Assembly (NCBI GenBank): GCA_017644325.1
Contig: JAEPLS010000003.1
Span: forward strand, 137,974 to 193,530
Source of the DNA: Prochlorococcus marinus CUG1438
GTDB taxonomy: Bacteria > Cyanobacteriota > Cyanobacteriia > PCC-6307 > Cyanobiaceae
DNA: 55,557 bases
Direction: 5' to 3'
Part shown: one piece after another, positions 39,329-47,243 of the stretch
How positions within the stretch are numbered: position 1 is the first letter of the stretch
Layout of the letters: every line of letters begins with the position of its first letter
The notes under the pieces: generated by a model
Database searches by the model: none
Told to the model about the DNA's origin: nothing
Seen by the model: the letters and a program-made list of their open reading frames with translations, nothing else
Program-made: the position numbers and the translations under genes

Positions 39329-40955
39329 TATTTAAACAGGCTCTTCTACTCAAGGCCATCATTGTAAGTGTGGGACTTTGCCAAGATGATGTGGGCCAGC
39401 ATGCACCATCTAGTACCAGTACATTCTTGCATCTCCACAATCTATTAAATTTATCAACTACGCTATTTTCTTCATTTAACCCCATTGGTGCTCCCCCTAC
39501 CTCATGAATATAATATCCAGGAGGAGGAGGACTATTTGAAAGTGCTATCAAATTTTTTGTAAATAAACTCCCCAATGGAATATTCATTAGTTCATCAATA
39601 TTTTTTATTTTTCCATTTGCAGCTTTGACTGATTTTTGTATTGTTTTTTCCATATGTTTTGCCATATTTAACTCATTCTCGCTCCATTCGAATTCAATGT
39701 AAGGAATTGGTATTCCCCATTCATCTGTTTTTCTTGAGAGAGAAACTGAGTTTTTCTCTCTAGGAAGGACTTCACCATGGGCGATAAGAAAGCCAATGGA
39801 TTTGTTTGCGTCTTTTTGTAAAAATTTAGGTATCCCTAATCTATCAATTGCCCCCCAGATCCCATAACCTCTATGGAAATTTATGTCTTCAATTTCTGGT
39901 AAATTTGAACCAAAAGGAATAAAGAAGCTGCCTGCCCCAGAAAGATCGGGAGGATTATCTAGTAATTTATCTGAGTTTTTTGCTTTTGGGACTGAAAAAA
40001 ATCTACAGATAGATATGTGATCCATTAAGTATTTACCTAATTTCCCAGAATTATCCTTAAACCCTGCGGAATTTGATTTGTATTCTGAGTTCAGTAGTAT
40101 TCTCAGTGTTGAAATTGTTGATGCGCAAAGAAGAATTAAATCACAATCCAATACTTCTTTGTGTCCATTTTCTAGGTTTACAATCGTTAGTTTTGAGGCA
40201 AGCTCTGTTATCTTGTTAATCTCAAAAGACTCCACTAGGTAATTAGAGATTATTTGTACATTTCCAGTATCTAAAGCTTTTTTTAAAGAGCTTCCTATAC
40301 TAGAGGACTTCGGCCAATTTTTTTCTTTTACAGATGAATTATGGTCAAATCCTCTTGATTGGATAAATGGATAGTTTAATTTTGATTTAACTTTGCTACC
40401 AAAAACATTTTCGTTTTCTGTAAAAGGAATTTCACCAATATATTTACCGTTTGGGACCTCCTTGATATCATCTTTTCGTCCATAAATTCCGCAGAAATTT
40501 TCAACAAAATCGTAGTGCGGGGAAATTTCTTCGTATGAAATAGGCCAGTTTGGTCCGAATCCGTCTTTTTTAGCCGGATGAAAGTCTTCTGAGGAAAGTC
40601 TTAATGTTATGCCTCCCCAAGTTAATGATCTCCCCCCATATTGTTTACCTTGTGTCCAAAGAAATGGCTTCTTTTTTGGGAAGTCATAAGGATGCTTCAA
40701 TTCATTTGAATATAGCTCAGGATTATTTTTCCAATAACCAGGATGTTGGCACTGATTGGCATGTTTTTTTGTTATAACTCCTGATAATCTTTTTAATGTA
40801 CTTTTTGGCTCATGATTACTAGCTTCATGCCTTTTAACTTGAGGCCCTGCTTCTATTACTAAAACTTTGATCCCTTGTTCTGCCAATGTAAGTGTTGCTA
40901 TTCCTCCTGTAGCTCCAGAACCAACAACAATTGCATCATAAGGACTTATATCCAA
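39315..40955 (-). CDS. GMC-family FAD oxidoreductase
   Basis: This 546-residue flavoprotein has an N-terminal Rossmann motif, IVVGSGATGGIATLTLAEQG, with the nearby KVLVIEAG. It has a flavin-loop segment GGRSLTWGGITLR and the C-terminal HEVGGAPMG...VLDGACWPTSSWQSPTLTMMALS pattern of the glucose-methanol-choline family. The substrate is unknown. The gene stands alone on the minus strand, 107 bp from the divergent pentapeptide-repeat gene. Confidence 0.88.
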   Translation of the reverse strand: MDISPYDAIVVGSGATGGIATLTLAEQGIKVLVIEAGPQVKRHEASNHEPKSTLKRLSGVITKKHANQCQHPGYWKNNPELYSNELKHPYDFPKKKPFLWTQGKQYGGRSLTWGGITLRLSSEDFHPAKKDGFGPNWPISYEEISPHYDFVENFCGIYGRKDDIKEVPNGKYIGEIPFTENENVFGSKVKSKLNYPFIQSRGFDHNSSVKEKNWPKSSSIGSSLKKALDTGNVQIISNYLVESFEINKITELASKLTIVNLENGHKEVLDCDLILLCASTISTLRILLNSEYKSNSAGFKDNSGKLGKYLMDHISICRFFSVPKAKNSDKLLDNPPDLSGAGSFFIPFGSNLPEIEDINFHRGYGIWGAIDRLGIPKFLQKDANKSIGFLIAHGEVLPREKNSVSLSRKTDEWGIPIPYIEFEWSENELNMAKHMEKTIQKSVKAANGKIKNIDELMNIPLGSLFTKNLIALSNSPPPPGYYIHEVGGAPMGLNEENSVVDKFNRLWRCKNVLVLDGACWPTSSWQSPTLTMMALSRRACLNIKKT

Positions 40956-41062
40956 AACCTATTTTGTGATTTGCTATTTCAATAAATATAGCATTCAGTA
41001 AATAATTAGTTTTTAGATTTCAGCTTAAGAAGTTAGAATTTATTGAAATACTACTCAAACAA

Positions 41063-41536
41063 ATGAGATTTATAATTTTAACTTTTTTAATAGTTGTTTT
41101 AACCCTCCCTTCTAGAAGCTTCGCTGCCTTGGATTATGGTAAACAATCTTTGGTAGGGGCTGATTTTTCTGGATCTGATCTAAAAGGAGCAACTTTCTAT
41201 TTGACTGATTTACAAGACGCAAATTTGTCAGGTTGTGAGCTTCAAAATGCGACTCTTTATGGAGCAAAATTGAAAGATACTAATTTAAGTAACTCCAACT
41301 TAAGAGAAGTAACTTTAGACTCGGCTGTTTTAGATGGAACAGATTTATCAAATACTAACTTGGAGGATTCTTTTGCTTATAGTACCCAGTTTGAAAATGT
41401 AAAAATACAAGGCGCAGACTTCACAAATGTTTTTTTGCCAAAAGATATTATTAGGAAATTTTGTGAAAGTGCTACTGGAACTAATCCAATTACAAATAGA
41501 GAAACCAGAGAAACTTTAGAGTGCGATTACATTTAA
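41063..41536 (+). CDS. Exported pentapeptide-repeat protein
   Basis: This 157-residue protein has a signal peptide at about residues 1-21 (hydrophobic core LTFLIVVLTLP, then SRSFAA). It then has about 17 pentapeptide repeats of the A(D/N)LXX type (for example ADFSG, SDLKG, ANLSG, ATLYG, TNLSN), which form a right-handed quadrilateral beta-helix. Such proteins are common in the thylakoid lumen or periplasm of cyanobacteria. The C-terminus with two Cys (FCESAT and LECDYI) may form a disulfide. The ligand is unknown. Confidence 0.85.
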   Translation: MRFIILTFLIVVLTLPSRSFAALDYGKQSLVGADFSGSDLKGATFYLTDLQDANLSGCELQNATLYGAKLKDTNLSNSNLREVTLDSAVLDGTDLSNTNLEDSFAYSTQFENVKIQGADFTNVFLPKDIIRKFCESATGTNPITNRETRETLECDYI

Positions 41537-41538
41537 AT

Positions 41539-41931
41539 TTATGCACATACAAGTTCTTTTTTAATCTTTCTTTGTTTATAAAGTGATCTTCCAACAGGCC
41601 AACCTAAAGTAGATAAATGTTTCATTAAAGAACCTGAGTATTTGAAATAAAAATTGTCTGAATATTTGATACCAAGTTCATTTAGAGTGGTTATTAATAA
41701 ACATAGATCTTTCTTTTTGCCTTTTTTCATATCCAATAATATCAATGCTTCACTTGATAATTTTTTTTCTAGTACCTTGTCATTTTCAGCAAAACCAACT
41801 TTAAGTGAATTAAATGCATCAGAATAAAGAGTATAAATTATTCCATCTTTAGATTTATCTACAGAAGTATCTACTTTAAATCTTGATGATATTAATGTTT
41901 TGTATCCTTTAATGATTTTTCTGTTATTCAT
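41539..41931 (-). CDS. Degenerate GIY-YIG/MUG113-like small protein
   Basis: This 130-residue protein has IIYTLYSDAFNSLKVGFAEN at about residues 30-49, which matches the beta-hairpin of GIY-YIG/T5orf172 domains. It ends with YFKYSGSLMKHLSTLGWPVG and a basic tail. The usual catalytic Arg after the hairpin is missing, so it may bind rather than cut. It starts 2 bp after the ribbon-helix-helix-like gene, and the two form one transcript. The family call is weak, the operon link is strong. Confidence 0.5.
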   Translation of the reverse strand: MNNRKIIKGYKTLISSRFKVDTSVDKSKDGIIYTLYSDAFNSLKVGFAENDKVLEKKLSSEALILLDMKKGKKKDLCLLITTLNELGIKYSDNFYFKYSGSLMKHLSTLGWPVGRSLYKQRKIKKELVCA

Positions 41932-41933
41932 AA

Positions 41934-42431
41934 TTATTTGATTTCATCCTGAGCTAATTCGTATTTCTCCAATAGATTGTTAACTTCTGCTAGTGCAATC
42001 CTCTTTTGACAGGCCGAGTCATATCTATTTACTGCTATTGAAGGTATTGAACCTTTGCTTTTCATTTCCCTAATACCAGTTTCTAAACATTGAAAAGCAA
42101 CACTTGATAGATCTCTTCCTTCTGCCGCGGCCCAAACTTTCAAAAGATAAGTAAGATTTGATGGTACTGAGATCTGTACTTTGTTTGAATTTGAAGTATT
42201 TAATGCAATATCATCGAGACTAATTTCTTTAGAGGAAATAGTTTCTTTAACCTTTTTCTTCAAAAATTTTACTTGGCTTATAGCGTCCTCTTTATTCTTT
42301 ATTTTTTGTTCTATTTCAAATAACTCTTCTTCAGAATTAATTAAAGCTTCTAATGCCCATTTAGCGTCATCTTTCGCCACCGCGGTTCTATCAAGCCATT
42401 CATCTCTTATTTTTGACCAATTACTAGGCAT
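41934..42431 (-). CDS. Coiled-coil protein with ribbon-helix-helix-like segment, putative DNA-binding
   Basis: This 165-residue protein has a charged helical N-terminal half (about 1-70, heptad-like EELFEIEQKIKNKEDAISQ). It then has VQISVPSNLTYLLKVWAAAE and GRDLSSVAFQCLETGIREM, reading as the strand-helix-helix of a CopG/MetJ-type fold in which the strand contacts DNA. The upstream region carries a large inverted repeat with further half-sites, which suggests self-regulation. DNA binding is inferred. It is the first gene of a two-gene unit with the downstream GIY-YIG-like gene. Confidence 0.55.
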   Translation of the reverse strand: MPSNWSKIRDEWLDRTAVAKDDAKWALEALINSEEELFEIEQKIKNKEDAISQVKFLKKKVKETISSKEISLDDIALNTSNSNKVQISVPSNLTYLLKVWAAAEGRDLSSVAFQCLETGIREMKSKGSIPSIAVNRYDSACQKRIALAEVNNLLEKYELAQDEIK

Positions 42432-42463
42432 AAGCTTTATAAGATAATTCTATGATATATAAA

Positions 42464-42510
42464 TCTATATAGATTGTCTATACAATCTATATAGAATTAA
42501 TATAGATTGT
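42464..42510. promoter_or_regulatory. Inverted-repeat operator candidate
   Basis: Arms TCTATATAGATTGT (42464-42477) and ACAATCTATATAGA (42482-42495) form a perfect 14-bp inverted repeat around CTAT. A third copy of the 11-mer ATATAGATTGT follows at 42500-42510, and a 9-base partial copy lies at 42592-42600. The repeat begins 33 bp upstream of the start of the ribbon-helix-helix-like gene, where an autoregulatory operator would be expected. Confidence 0.75.
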
Positions 42511-42695
42511 ATATAGTTTTAATTTTATTTTTAATAATTACTCGTCTTAGGAATAATCTTTTACAGCCATTGAAACTGCAGAATGTATCCAATATAGATT
42601 TATTGGTATTTTTTCCAGATAATTGAAAAAGATATATTTGATGCAATCTTTTTAGAATTTATTTATTTGTTTATTTAGTAAAAACGCCCAAACTT

Positions 42696-43085
42696 TTAAT
42701 CTCTTTCAATAAGTTCAATTTTATATCCATCTGGATCCTCAACAAAGGCTAAGACAGTAGTACTGTTTTTCATTGTTTTAGGTTTGGTAATTATTTTACA
42801 ACCATTATTTTCTAATCCTTGGCAAATAAGATGAATATCTTTTACTCCAATAGCTATATGACCATATTTATCTCCAAGCTTATAATCTTCAGACTTTTTG
42901 CCCCAGTTATAGGTTAATTCAATTACTGAATTTTCTTTTTCTGAGCCATAACCAACAAATGCCAAAGTGAACTTTCCATGAGGATAATCCTTTTTTCTTA
43001 ATAAATTCATGCCTAGTCTATTGACATAGAAATCAATGGATTTATCTAGATCTCCAACTCTCAACATTGTATGTAGGATACGCAT
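42696..43085 (-). CDS. gloA: Lactoylglutathione lyase (glyoxalase I)
   Basis: This 129-residue vicinal-oxygen-chelate protein shows the four metal ligands expected of GloA: His5 in MRILHTMLRVGDL, Glu56 in VIELTYNWG, His76 in YGHIAIGVKDI and Glu124 in DPDGYKIELIER. It converts the methylglyoxal-glutathione adduct to lactoylglutathione. The length is that of the compact, nickel-type bacterial form. Confidence 0.93.
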   Translation of the reverse strand: MRILHTMLRVGDLDKSIDFYVNRLGMNLLRKKDYPHGKFTLAFVGYGSEKENSVIELTYNWGKKSEDYKLGDKYGHIAIGVKDIHLICQGLENNGCKIITKPKTMKNSTTVLAFVEDPDGYKIELIERD

Positions 43086-43218
43086 TTTGAATTATGAACC
43101 TTAATTAATTATCTAATATTTAATAACCATCTGCAAAAATTGAGATTTTCGAGGCTAGTTCTTTAATTAAGTTAAGAAAAATTAGGTTAAAATATTAGTA
43201 TTATATTTTAACAACATA

Positions 43219-43653
43219 TTGAATCAGATATTCCAGAGACTCTCATCAGTATTTTTGTATACTTTACCGTTAAAGGCATCAATACCTTTTGGATATTATT
43301 TGTTTTATAAATATTCTTTTTTAAAAATACTATTATTTCTAACTTTTCCTATAGCAATAATTGAAAAATCTTTGCCTTTTGGTAGTTTTTTATTATTTAT
43401 AATTTTGTTTGCTGGATTAGCAAGAAATCCAAAAGTTCCCTATTTCGTTAGATATAACGCATGCCAAGCATTACTTATTGATATCGCTTTGATAATAATT
43501 TCGTATCTCTTGAAAATATTTCCCATAGTTGAATTAGGCTCAATTATTTTTGTGTTTACACTATGTATTTTTATCTATTCGATTTCTCAATGTTTATATG
43601 GAGTTGAACCTGAAATACCCTTAATTAGTAAATCTGTAAGAATGCAAATTTAA
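43219..43653 (+). CDS. Tic20-family membrane protein
   Basis: This 144-residue protein has four hydrophobic spans and the conserved PYFVRYNACQALLIDIAL motif, with YSISQCLYGVEPEIPLIS at the end. This matches cyanobacterial homologues of the chloroplast import channel component Tic20. The function in cyanobacteria is unknown. It starts with TTG after a 133-bp spacer. Its stop lies 19 bp from the convergent exported-protein gene. Confidence 0.82.
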   Translation: MNQIFQRLSSVFLYTLPLKASIPFGYYLFYKYSFLKILLFLTFPIAIIEKSLPFGSFLLFIILFAGLARNPKVPYFVRYNACQALLIDIALIIISYLLKIFPIVELGSIIFVFTLCIFIYSISQCLYGVEPEIPLISKSVRMQI

Positions 43654-43672
43654 AAAGATTTACTGACTTCCT

Positions 43673-44002
43673 TCAACACTCATTCAAAATAGATTCCCAT
43701 CTTTGTTGACTTGCCTTTATTGCTTGCATTGGTGGATTAGCTCCCTCAATTTCAAAGGCTTTAATTAATGATTTATTAGCTAATAGCCCTAATCTTGCAG
43801 CCTCTCTTTGTCTAGAGCATACTTTTTTTCTTGACCCCTCTTTTAGACTATTTTCGATTTCTTTGAGAATCTGACTGGCTTCATTCGATTTAGAATAAAA
43901 ATCATTCATGTAAACATCAAGTGCCGTATCAGCAAGGATTTCAACTGGAGAAATTATTGTAACTAAGCACACTATAAAAATTGCAAATACAAATTTTTTC
44001 AT
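43673..44002 (-). CDS. Small exported protein, unknown
   Basis: This 109-residue protein has a clear signal peptide (MKKFVFAIFIVCLVTIISPV, likely cut after LA at about residue 24), followed by a helical mature part with two Cys (VCSRQREAARLG and ILNEC). I recognise no family. It lies 7 bp downstream of the polytopic membrane protein gene on the same strand. Confidence 0.65.
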   Translation of the reverse strand: MKKFVFAIFIVCLVTIISPVEILADTALDVYMNDFYSKSNEASQILKEIENSLKEGSRKKVCSRQREAARLGLLANKSLIKAFEIEGANPPMQAIKASQQRWESILNEC

Positions 44003-44009
44003 AAGAATC

Positions 44010-44594
44010 TTAAGTAAATTTTTTGTCCGATCTCTTTAAAACTAAATAAAAAGTAAGAACGCTAATTGTTCCAGATGGGCCTATTAAAACATGCCAAAAT
44101 TGATCGCCACTTATTGAGAGTCTTGTTCCAAAGAAAGTCGTAAAAAATATACCAAATATTGGGTAAAGGATAAAAAGCCAATCTTTAAAAACTCTTTGCC
44201 AATTAATGATAAGAAGGATACTTATAATTACTTGAAAAAGAAGAGCTATAGTTTTATCAAATAAAAAATATGAGATTATTGAACATAAAGAAATGCATAA
44301 ATTAGTTTTTTGAATAAATTTATTTTTTATAACTGATATTGATAGAAATGTTAGACCTAAAGATAGGAAAGAATAAAAAAACCAATTAAATAAAGAAGAA
44401 TGATCTACATAAATCCAAGATGTTTGGGCGTGATCGATCATTTCAGAAATCGATGCCAATCCTAAAAAAATAAAACCAAGAGGTATAAATTCGTTCTTGC
44501 GAATGTGTTTAAATTTTTTGATCGATCTAATTCCTAATAATATTGGGATGATTGCCGCCTGAAAATGGGCTAATAATAAAATTGAAAAAAACAA
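44010..44594 (-). CDS. Polytopic membrane protein, unknown
   Basis: This 194-residue protein has six to seven hydrophobic spans. Potentially functional polar residues sit within them: ISEMIDHAQTSW with a His-Asp pair, and GDQFWHVLIGPSG near the end. The arrangement recalls ceramidase/PAQR-like membrane hydrolases (His and Asp in spans), but this is only a resemblance. It is followed by the small exported protein, with which it probably shares a transcript. Confidence 0.55.
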   Translation of the reverse strand: MFFSILLLAHFQAAIIPILLGIRSIKKFKHIRKNEFIPLGFIFLGLASISEMIDHAQTSWIYVDHSSLFNWFFYSFLSLGLTFLSISVIKNKFIQKTNLCISLCSIISYFLFDKTIALLFQVIISILLIINWQRVFKDWLFILYPIFGIFFTTFFGTRLSISGDQFWHVLIGPSGTISVLTFYLVLKRSDKKFT

Positions 44595-44650
44595 AATAAA
44601 TTCTAAAAACTTAATTCATCTGAAATTTAAAAACAAAAATTATTTTCAGC

Positions 44651-44851
44651 TTATCTTAGTAGAGATAGATACCATTGCCCAATTAATATGATTAATATTG
44701 TAAGAACAAAAGGGAAAGCAGGATATCTTGTCTGAAAATTAGCTGGTGGCCAAGGAGACCAGGATATTAATCTTCCTTGAGGTTCATTTGAAATAACTTT
44801 TTTTTTCAATTTTTTGGGTGTTAAATTATCTGTGGCAAATCCTTTACTCAT
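44651..44851 (-). CDS. Small single-span membrane protein, unknown
   Basis: This 66-residue protein has a polar, Lys-rich N-terminus, a Trp/Pro segment ISWSPWPPANFQTRYPAFPF and one C-terminal span. It looks like a picocyanobacterial conserved protein. It is the last gene before the tRNA-Ser fragment at 44934, so it marks the chromosomal side of the putative integrated element. Confidence 0.6.
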   Translation of the reverse strand: MSKGFATDNLTPKKLKKKVISNEPQGRLISWSPWPPANFQTRYPAFPFVLTILIILIGQWYLSLLR

Positions 44852-44933
44852 TGTCCAAATAAAATTATTTTAACAAGAACGTATCAAAAGGGCGTTTATA
44901 TTATTCGGTTGAATTTCAGTCGTTTTTTATTAG

Positions 44934-44991
44934 AACGGAGGGGGTGGGATTCGAACCCACGGTGCCCTTGCAGACACGCTAGTTTTCAAGA
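44934..44991 (-). repeat. Duplicated 3' part of tRNA-Ser (att-like site)
   Basis: These 58 bp are identical to 46111-46168 and cover the tRNA-Ser 3' end, T arm, variable arm and anticodon region. The sequence then diverges (AACAGATT), so the D arm and 5' acceptor are missing and no functional tRNA can be made. An exact copy of the 3' half downstream of an intact tRNA is the usual mark of tRNA-targeted integration. Confidence 0.9.
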
Positions 44992-45123
44992 ACAGATTAT
45001 TCTTAGTGATACTAATGGATCTAATAAGGTTTAAGGAAATAAAATCACCGAAAGTGAGCCATTTTAGATTTTGATAATTATCAAGCAAAAATAGGTTTTA
45101 AAGCGTTTCATTTATCTATATTT

Positions 45124-45459
45124 CTATAGTTCATCAATAAACCAATCAAAGCCAATTCTCTTACAAAATGTATATGGTGCTTCTTGGCCATAAAGAACTG
45201 GATCTATCCCTAACTCTTTATAAATTTTCTGGAGATAATAACCTTCTTTTTCAATAGCTTTGCTATATCTTTTCTCTTTCTCTTCATCTCCACTTTTATA
45301 TCCATCAACAAGTTTATACGATTCATTCCACCAAGCATTCCAATCTCTGCACAAATTGAACAAATAAGCCTTTCTTGAAATTGGGATTAATTGCACTGCC
45401 ATTATTGAAGTGCTTAGAGCGATAACAAATAAGAGAGCTTTAGTTATTGAATTATTCAT
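45124..45459 (-). CDS. Small membrane-anchored protein in tRNA island
   Basis: From the ATG at 45459 the product is 111 residues, with an N-terminal hydrophobic span (ALLFVIALSTSIMAVQLI) and a soluble tail containing two Cys and several Trp (LCRDWNAWWNESYKLVDG, TFCKRIGFDWF). A start at 45498 would overlap the upstream gene by 37 bp; the later ATG sits 2 bp after that gene's stop, which is the more usual arrangement. No family is recognised. Confidence 0.6.
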   Translation of the reverse strand: MNNSITKALLFVIALSTSIMAVQLIPISRKAYLFNLCRDWNAWWNESYKLVDGYKSGDEEKEKRYSKAIEKEGYYLQKIYKELGIDPVLYGQEAPYTFCKRIGFDWFIDEL

Positions 45460-45461
45460 GT

Positions 45462-45917
45462 TTAAAAAAGAGTTTTTTGCCTTTCTGTTTTTTTGCAAGT
45501 CCCAGACTTTTTAATATCTTTTCTAATTCCTGTTTTTTGATTTAACTCATTATTAAAATAATAAACACTCCCATTTTCTCTATTTATTTTGTAACCCAAA
45601 TTTCCAGAAATTCCAAAATAAGGACTATCCATTTGTCGTACTAATATTATTTGGTTGAATCTAAATTTAATTTCATCCACCTCAAATGAAAAAAACTCAC
45701 CTCCATCGAAGCTAACTGAGGCACTGGGGCTATATTCATTCAAAGCAAATAATAATTTATGATTCTGATTTATTTTACGGTTTATGATATTTTTACTATT
45801 AATTTCTCTTTCTTTGACTTCTGTTTTATTCAAAGCACAATCTAAATAAAATGTTTCAGCATTAACAGTAGTGGGCAAGGTAAGTGCCGATAGTAAAGGA
45901 ATTAAAAATCTTCTCAC
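45462..45917 (-). CDS. Exported protein in tRNA island, unknown
   Basis: This 151-residue protein has a signal peptide (MRRFLIPLLSALTLPTTVNA, cleavage before ETF). The mature part is rich in beta-forming residues, with two Cys (LDCALN and SGTCKK), and looks like a small beta-sandwich or barrel protein. It is the first gene of a two-gene unit in the element and probably provides a cell-surface or periplasmic function. No relative is recognised. Confidence 0.6.
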   Translation of the reverse strand: MRRFLIPLLSALTLPTTVNAETFYLDCALNKTEVKEREINSKNIINRKINQNHKLLFALNEYSPSASVSFDGGEFFSFEVDEIKFRFNQIILVRQMDSPYFGISGNLGYKINRENGSVYYFNNELNQKTGIRKDIKKSGTCKKTERQKTLF

Positions 45918-46064
45918 AAAAAAATGAGCTCATTGCCCCTTATTCTAGATCGATTGTCAAAAAAAAATTATTTAGATGGGTGAGCCGAAAGTGAGCCACT
46001 TTTTTACTTTAGCTACGGAAAACTTTCCGAAATCTAACGAAATAAGTCATAAAAAATATGCAAT

Positions 46065-46083
46065 AAAAAAACTCCCTAAGGAG
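46065..46083 (-). terminator. Rho-independent terminator of tRNA-Ser
   Basis: Read on the minus strand, a CTCC/GGAG stem with loop TTAG is followed by seven T. It lies 30 bp beyond the tRNA 3' end, in the right place and orientation. The stem is short, so this is moderate evidence. Confidence 0.6.
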
Positions 46084-46112
46084 CAATTTTTATAAAAGTC
46101 AGTTGTAGACAA

Positions 46113-46199
46113 CGGAGGGGGTGGGATTCGAACCCACGGTGCCCTTGCAGACACGCTAGTTTTCAAGACTAGAGCCTTAAACCACTCGACCACCCCTCC
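46113..46199 (-). tRNA. tRNA-Ser (anticodon UGA)
   Basis: The 87-nt cloverleaf reads GGAGGGG at the 5' end, pairing with CCCCTCC, with discriminator G. The anticodon arm CTAGT / ACTAG encloses the loop CTTGAAA with anticodon TGA. A long variable arm and the T-loop GTTCGAATC are typical of class II tRNA-Ser. No CCA is encoded. The 3' 58 bp of this region occur again at 44934-44991. Confidence 0.97.
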
Positions 46200-46735
46200 A
46201 GGTGAAAATATTCAATTTTAAACTTTTTAATTATATCAAAAGGTGGTTGTTTTTTTGAATAAAGTTTTGAGGTATATATTGGATTAGATATGAAAACTAT
46301 TGCCATAACTAAAAAAATCTAGCTTAAAGGCGAAGATATATCATATTAAATAGCGACACCTAATCCAAGAAAGCGTAAATAATATATATAATTTTTTGGA
46401 TTTGTATATAACGAATTTTTGATCGATAAAAATTAAAATTTATTAGGCTATATTTTAGAATTTATAAAAAATATGATTAATTAATTAGTATTTAAGAAAT
46501 ACAAATCAATCATTTCATGATTATTATCTTCTTTATGATTAATTTCATAAAACTGCAAATCAGAATATCAATTTAGCCTTCGAATTAAAATTTTGTGATA
46601 AATTATATTGCTGTTTATAGTAAAATTTCATAAGTCTTCTAGGGGCAATACCTTCTTAAAAGGTCAAATTTGTTAGATCAAAAATAATATTTACTTGATT
46701 AACTGTCGATCTAATACAATTGGAGGAGCTAAATC
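46200..46735. other. Non-coding region between tRNA-Ser and small membrane gene
   Basis: This 536-bp AT-rich stretch holds no convincing gene on either strand; open frames are under about 15 codons. It should contain the tRNA-Ser promoter at its left end and a promoter for the gene at 46736. It may include decayed gene remnants. Confidence 0.6.
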
Positions 46736-47005
46736 ATGATTATTATGAAAAAAAATCTTTATCAATGGTGGAAGAATCATAGAAGAGTTGTAACTTTTGG
46801 TTTGTTCCTTTCAATTCTAACTTTTTATTTTAGAACCCCTTTTGATAAGGAATTAAAAGTAAAGGATACCTGCGCAAAATTAAATTCGAGTTATCAGATT
46901 ACAGGTGATGAAGCGATGAAAAAGCTTAATCTTAAGGAAATAAAAGATTTTAACAATCGCGAGTTGGCAAACTATTATTGTGAAAGGTATTTAGGAATCA
47001 AGTAA
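46736..47005 (+). CDS. Small single-span membrane protein, unknown
   Basis: This 89-residue protein has a basic N-terminus (MKKNLYQWWKNHRRV), one span (FGLFLSILTFYF) and a charged tail with two Cys. A strong GGAGGAG at 46722-46728 fixes the ATG at 46736; a second ATG at residue 4 is less well spaced. I recognise no family. It stands alone between the tRNA and the secretion cluster. Confidence 0.65.
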   Translation: MIIMKKNLYQWWKNHRRVVTFGLFLSILTFYFRTPFDKELKVKDTCAKLNSSYQITGDEAMKKLNLKEIKDFNNRELANYYCERYLGIK

Positions 47006-47167
47006 TAAATTTGGAAATTTACTAATCTCTCCACTATTTACTACCTATTTACTAACTTCTTCATGAAAATAATGTAGAAAAAAATCAGTAATATTGCTTC
47101 ATATTTTATAAGTTGATCGGTTGATATTATCCTTTAAAAGGTTATTAAAAATATAGCTAAAACCAGT

Positions 47168-47173
47168 TATAAT
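47168..47173 (+). promoter_or_regulatory. Candidate -10 box (TATAAT) of the secretion cluster leader
   Basis: An exact TATAAT lies 124 bp before the PpiC-like gene. No good -35 is seen at 17-bp spacing, which is common for cyanobacterial promoters. It precedes a terminator-like hairpin by about 45 bp. Confidence 0.5.
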
Positions 47174-47217
47174 GATGGGAGTCTAGTTTTAGATCTATTT
47201 ACTTTGATTTAAACCTC

Positions 47218-47243
47218 GGGCATTCAAAGATGTCCTTTTTTTT
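47218..47243 (+). terminator. Terminator-like hairpin in the leader of the secretion cluster
   Basis: GGGCAT and ATGTCC pair (one G-T wobble) around loop TCAAAG and are followed by eight T. It lies after the TATAAT at 47168 and before the first gene at 47297, so it could end a ~65-nt small RNA or act as an attenuator. Confidence 0.6.

Larger units (their letters stand above)
44934..46112. mobile_element. Putative remnant or minimal tRNA-Ser-targeted integrative element
   Basis: The 1177-bp segment between the tRNA 3' copy (44934-44991) and the intact tRNA-Ser (46113-46199) has the geometry of an element inserted at the tRNA 3' end with flanking direct repeats. It carries two minus-strand genes, one exported and one membrane-anchored, but no integrase, so it is a remnant or depends on an integrase elsewhere. 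A 14-bp repeat CCGAAAGTGAGCCA occurs near both ends (45048-45061 and 45985-45998). Prochlorococcus islands of this kind (tycheposons) are known to use tRNA genes; membership is inferred. Confidence 0.65.

Noticed and set aside
42464..42510. CRISPR-like array
   Set aside because: The repeated unit is short, inverted as well as direct, with 4-8 bp spacers and no cas genes; an operator explains it better.
44934..44991. A second tRNA-Ser gene
   Set aside because: The copy lacks the D arm and 5' acceptor strand, so it cannot fold as a tRNA; it is scored as an att-like repeat.
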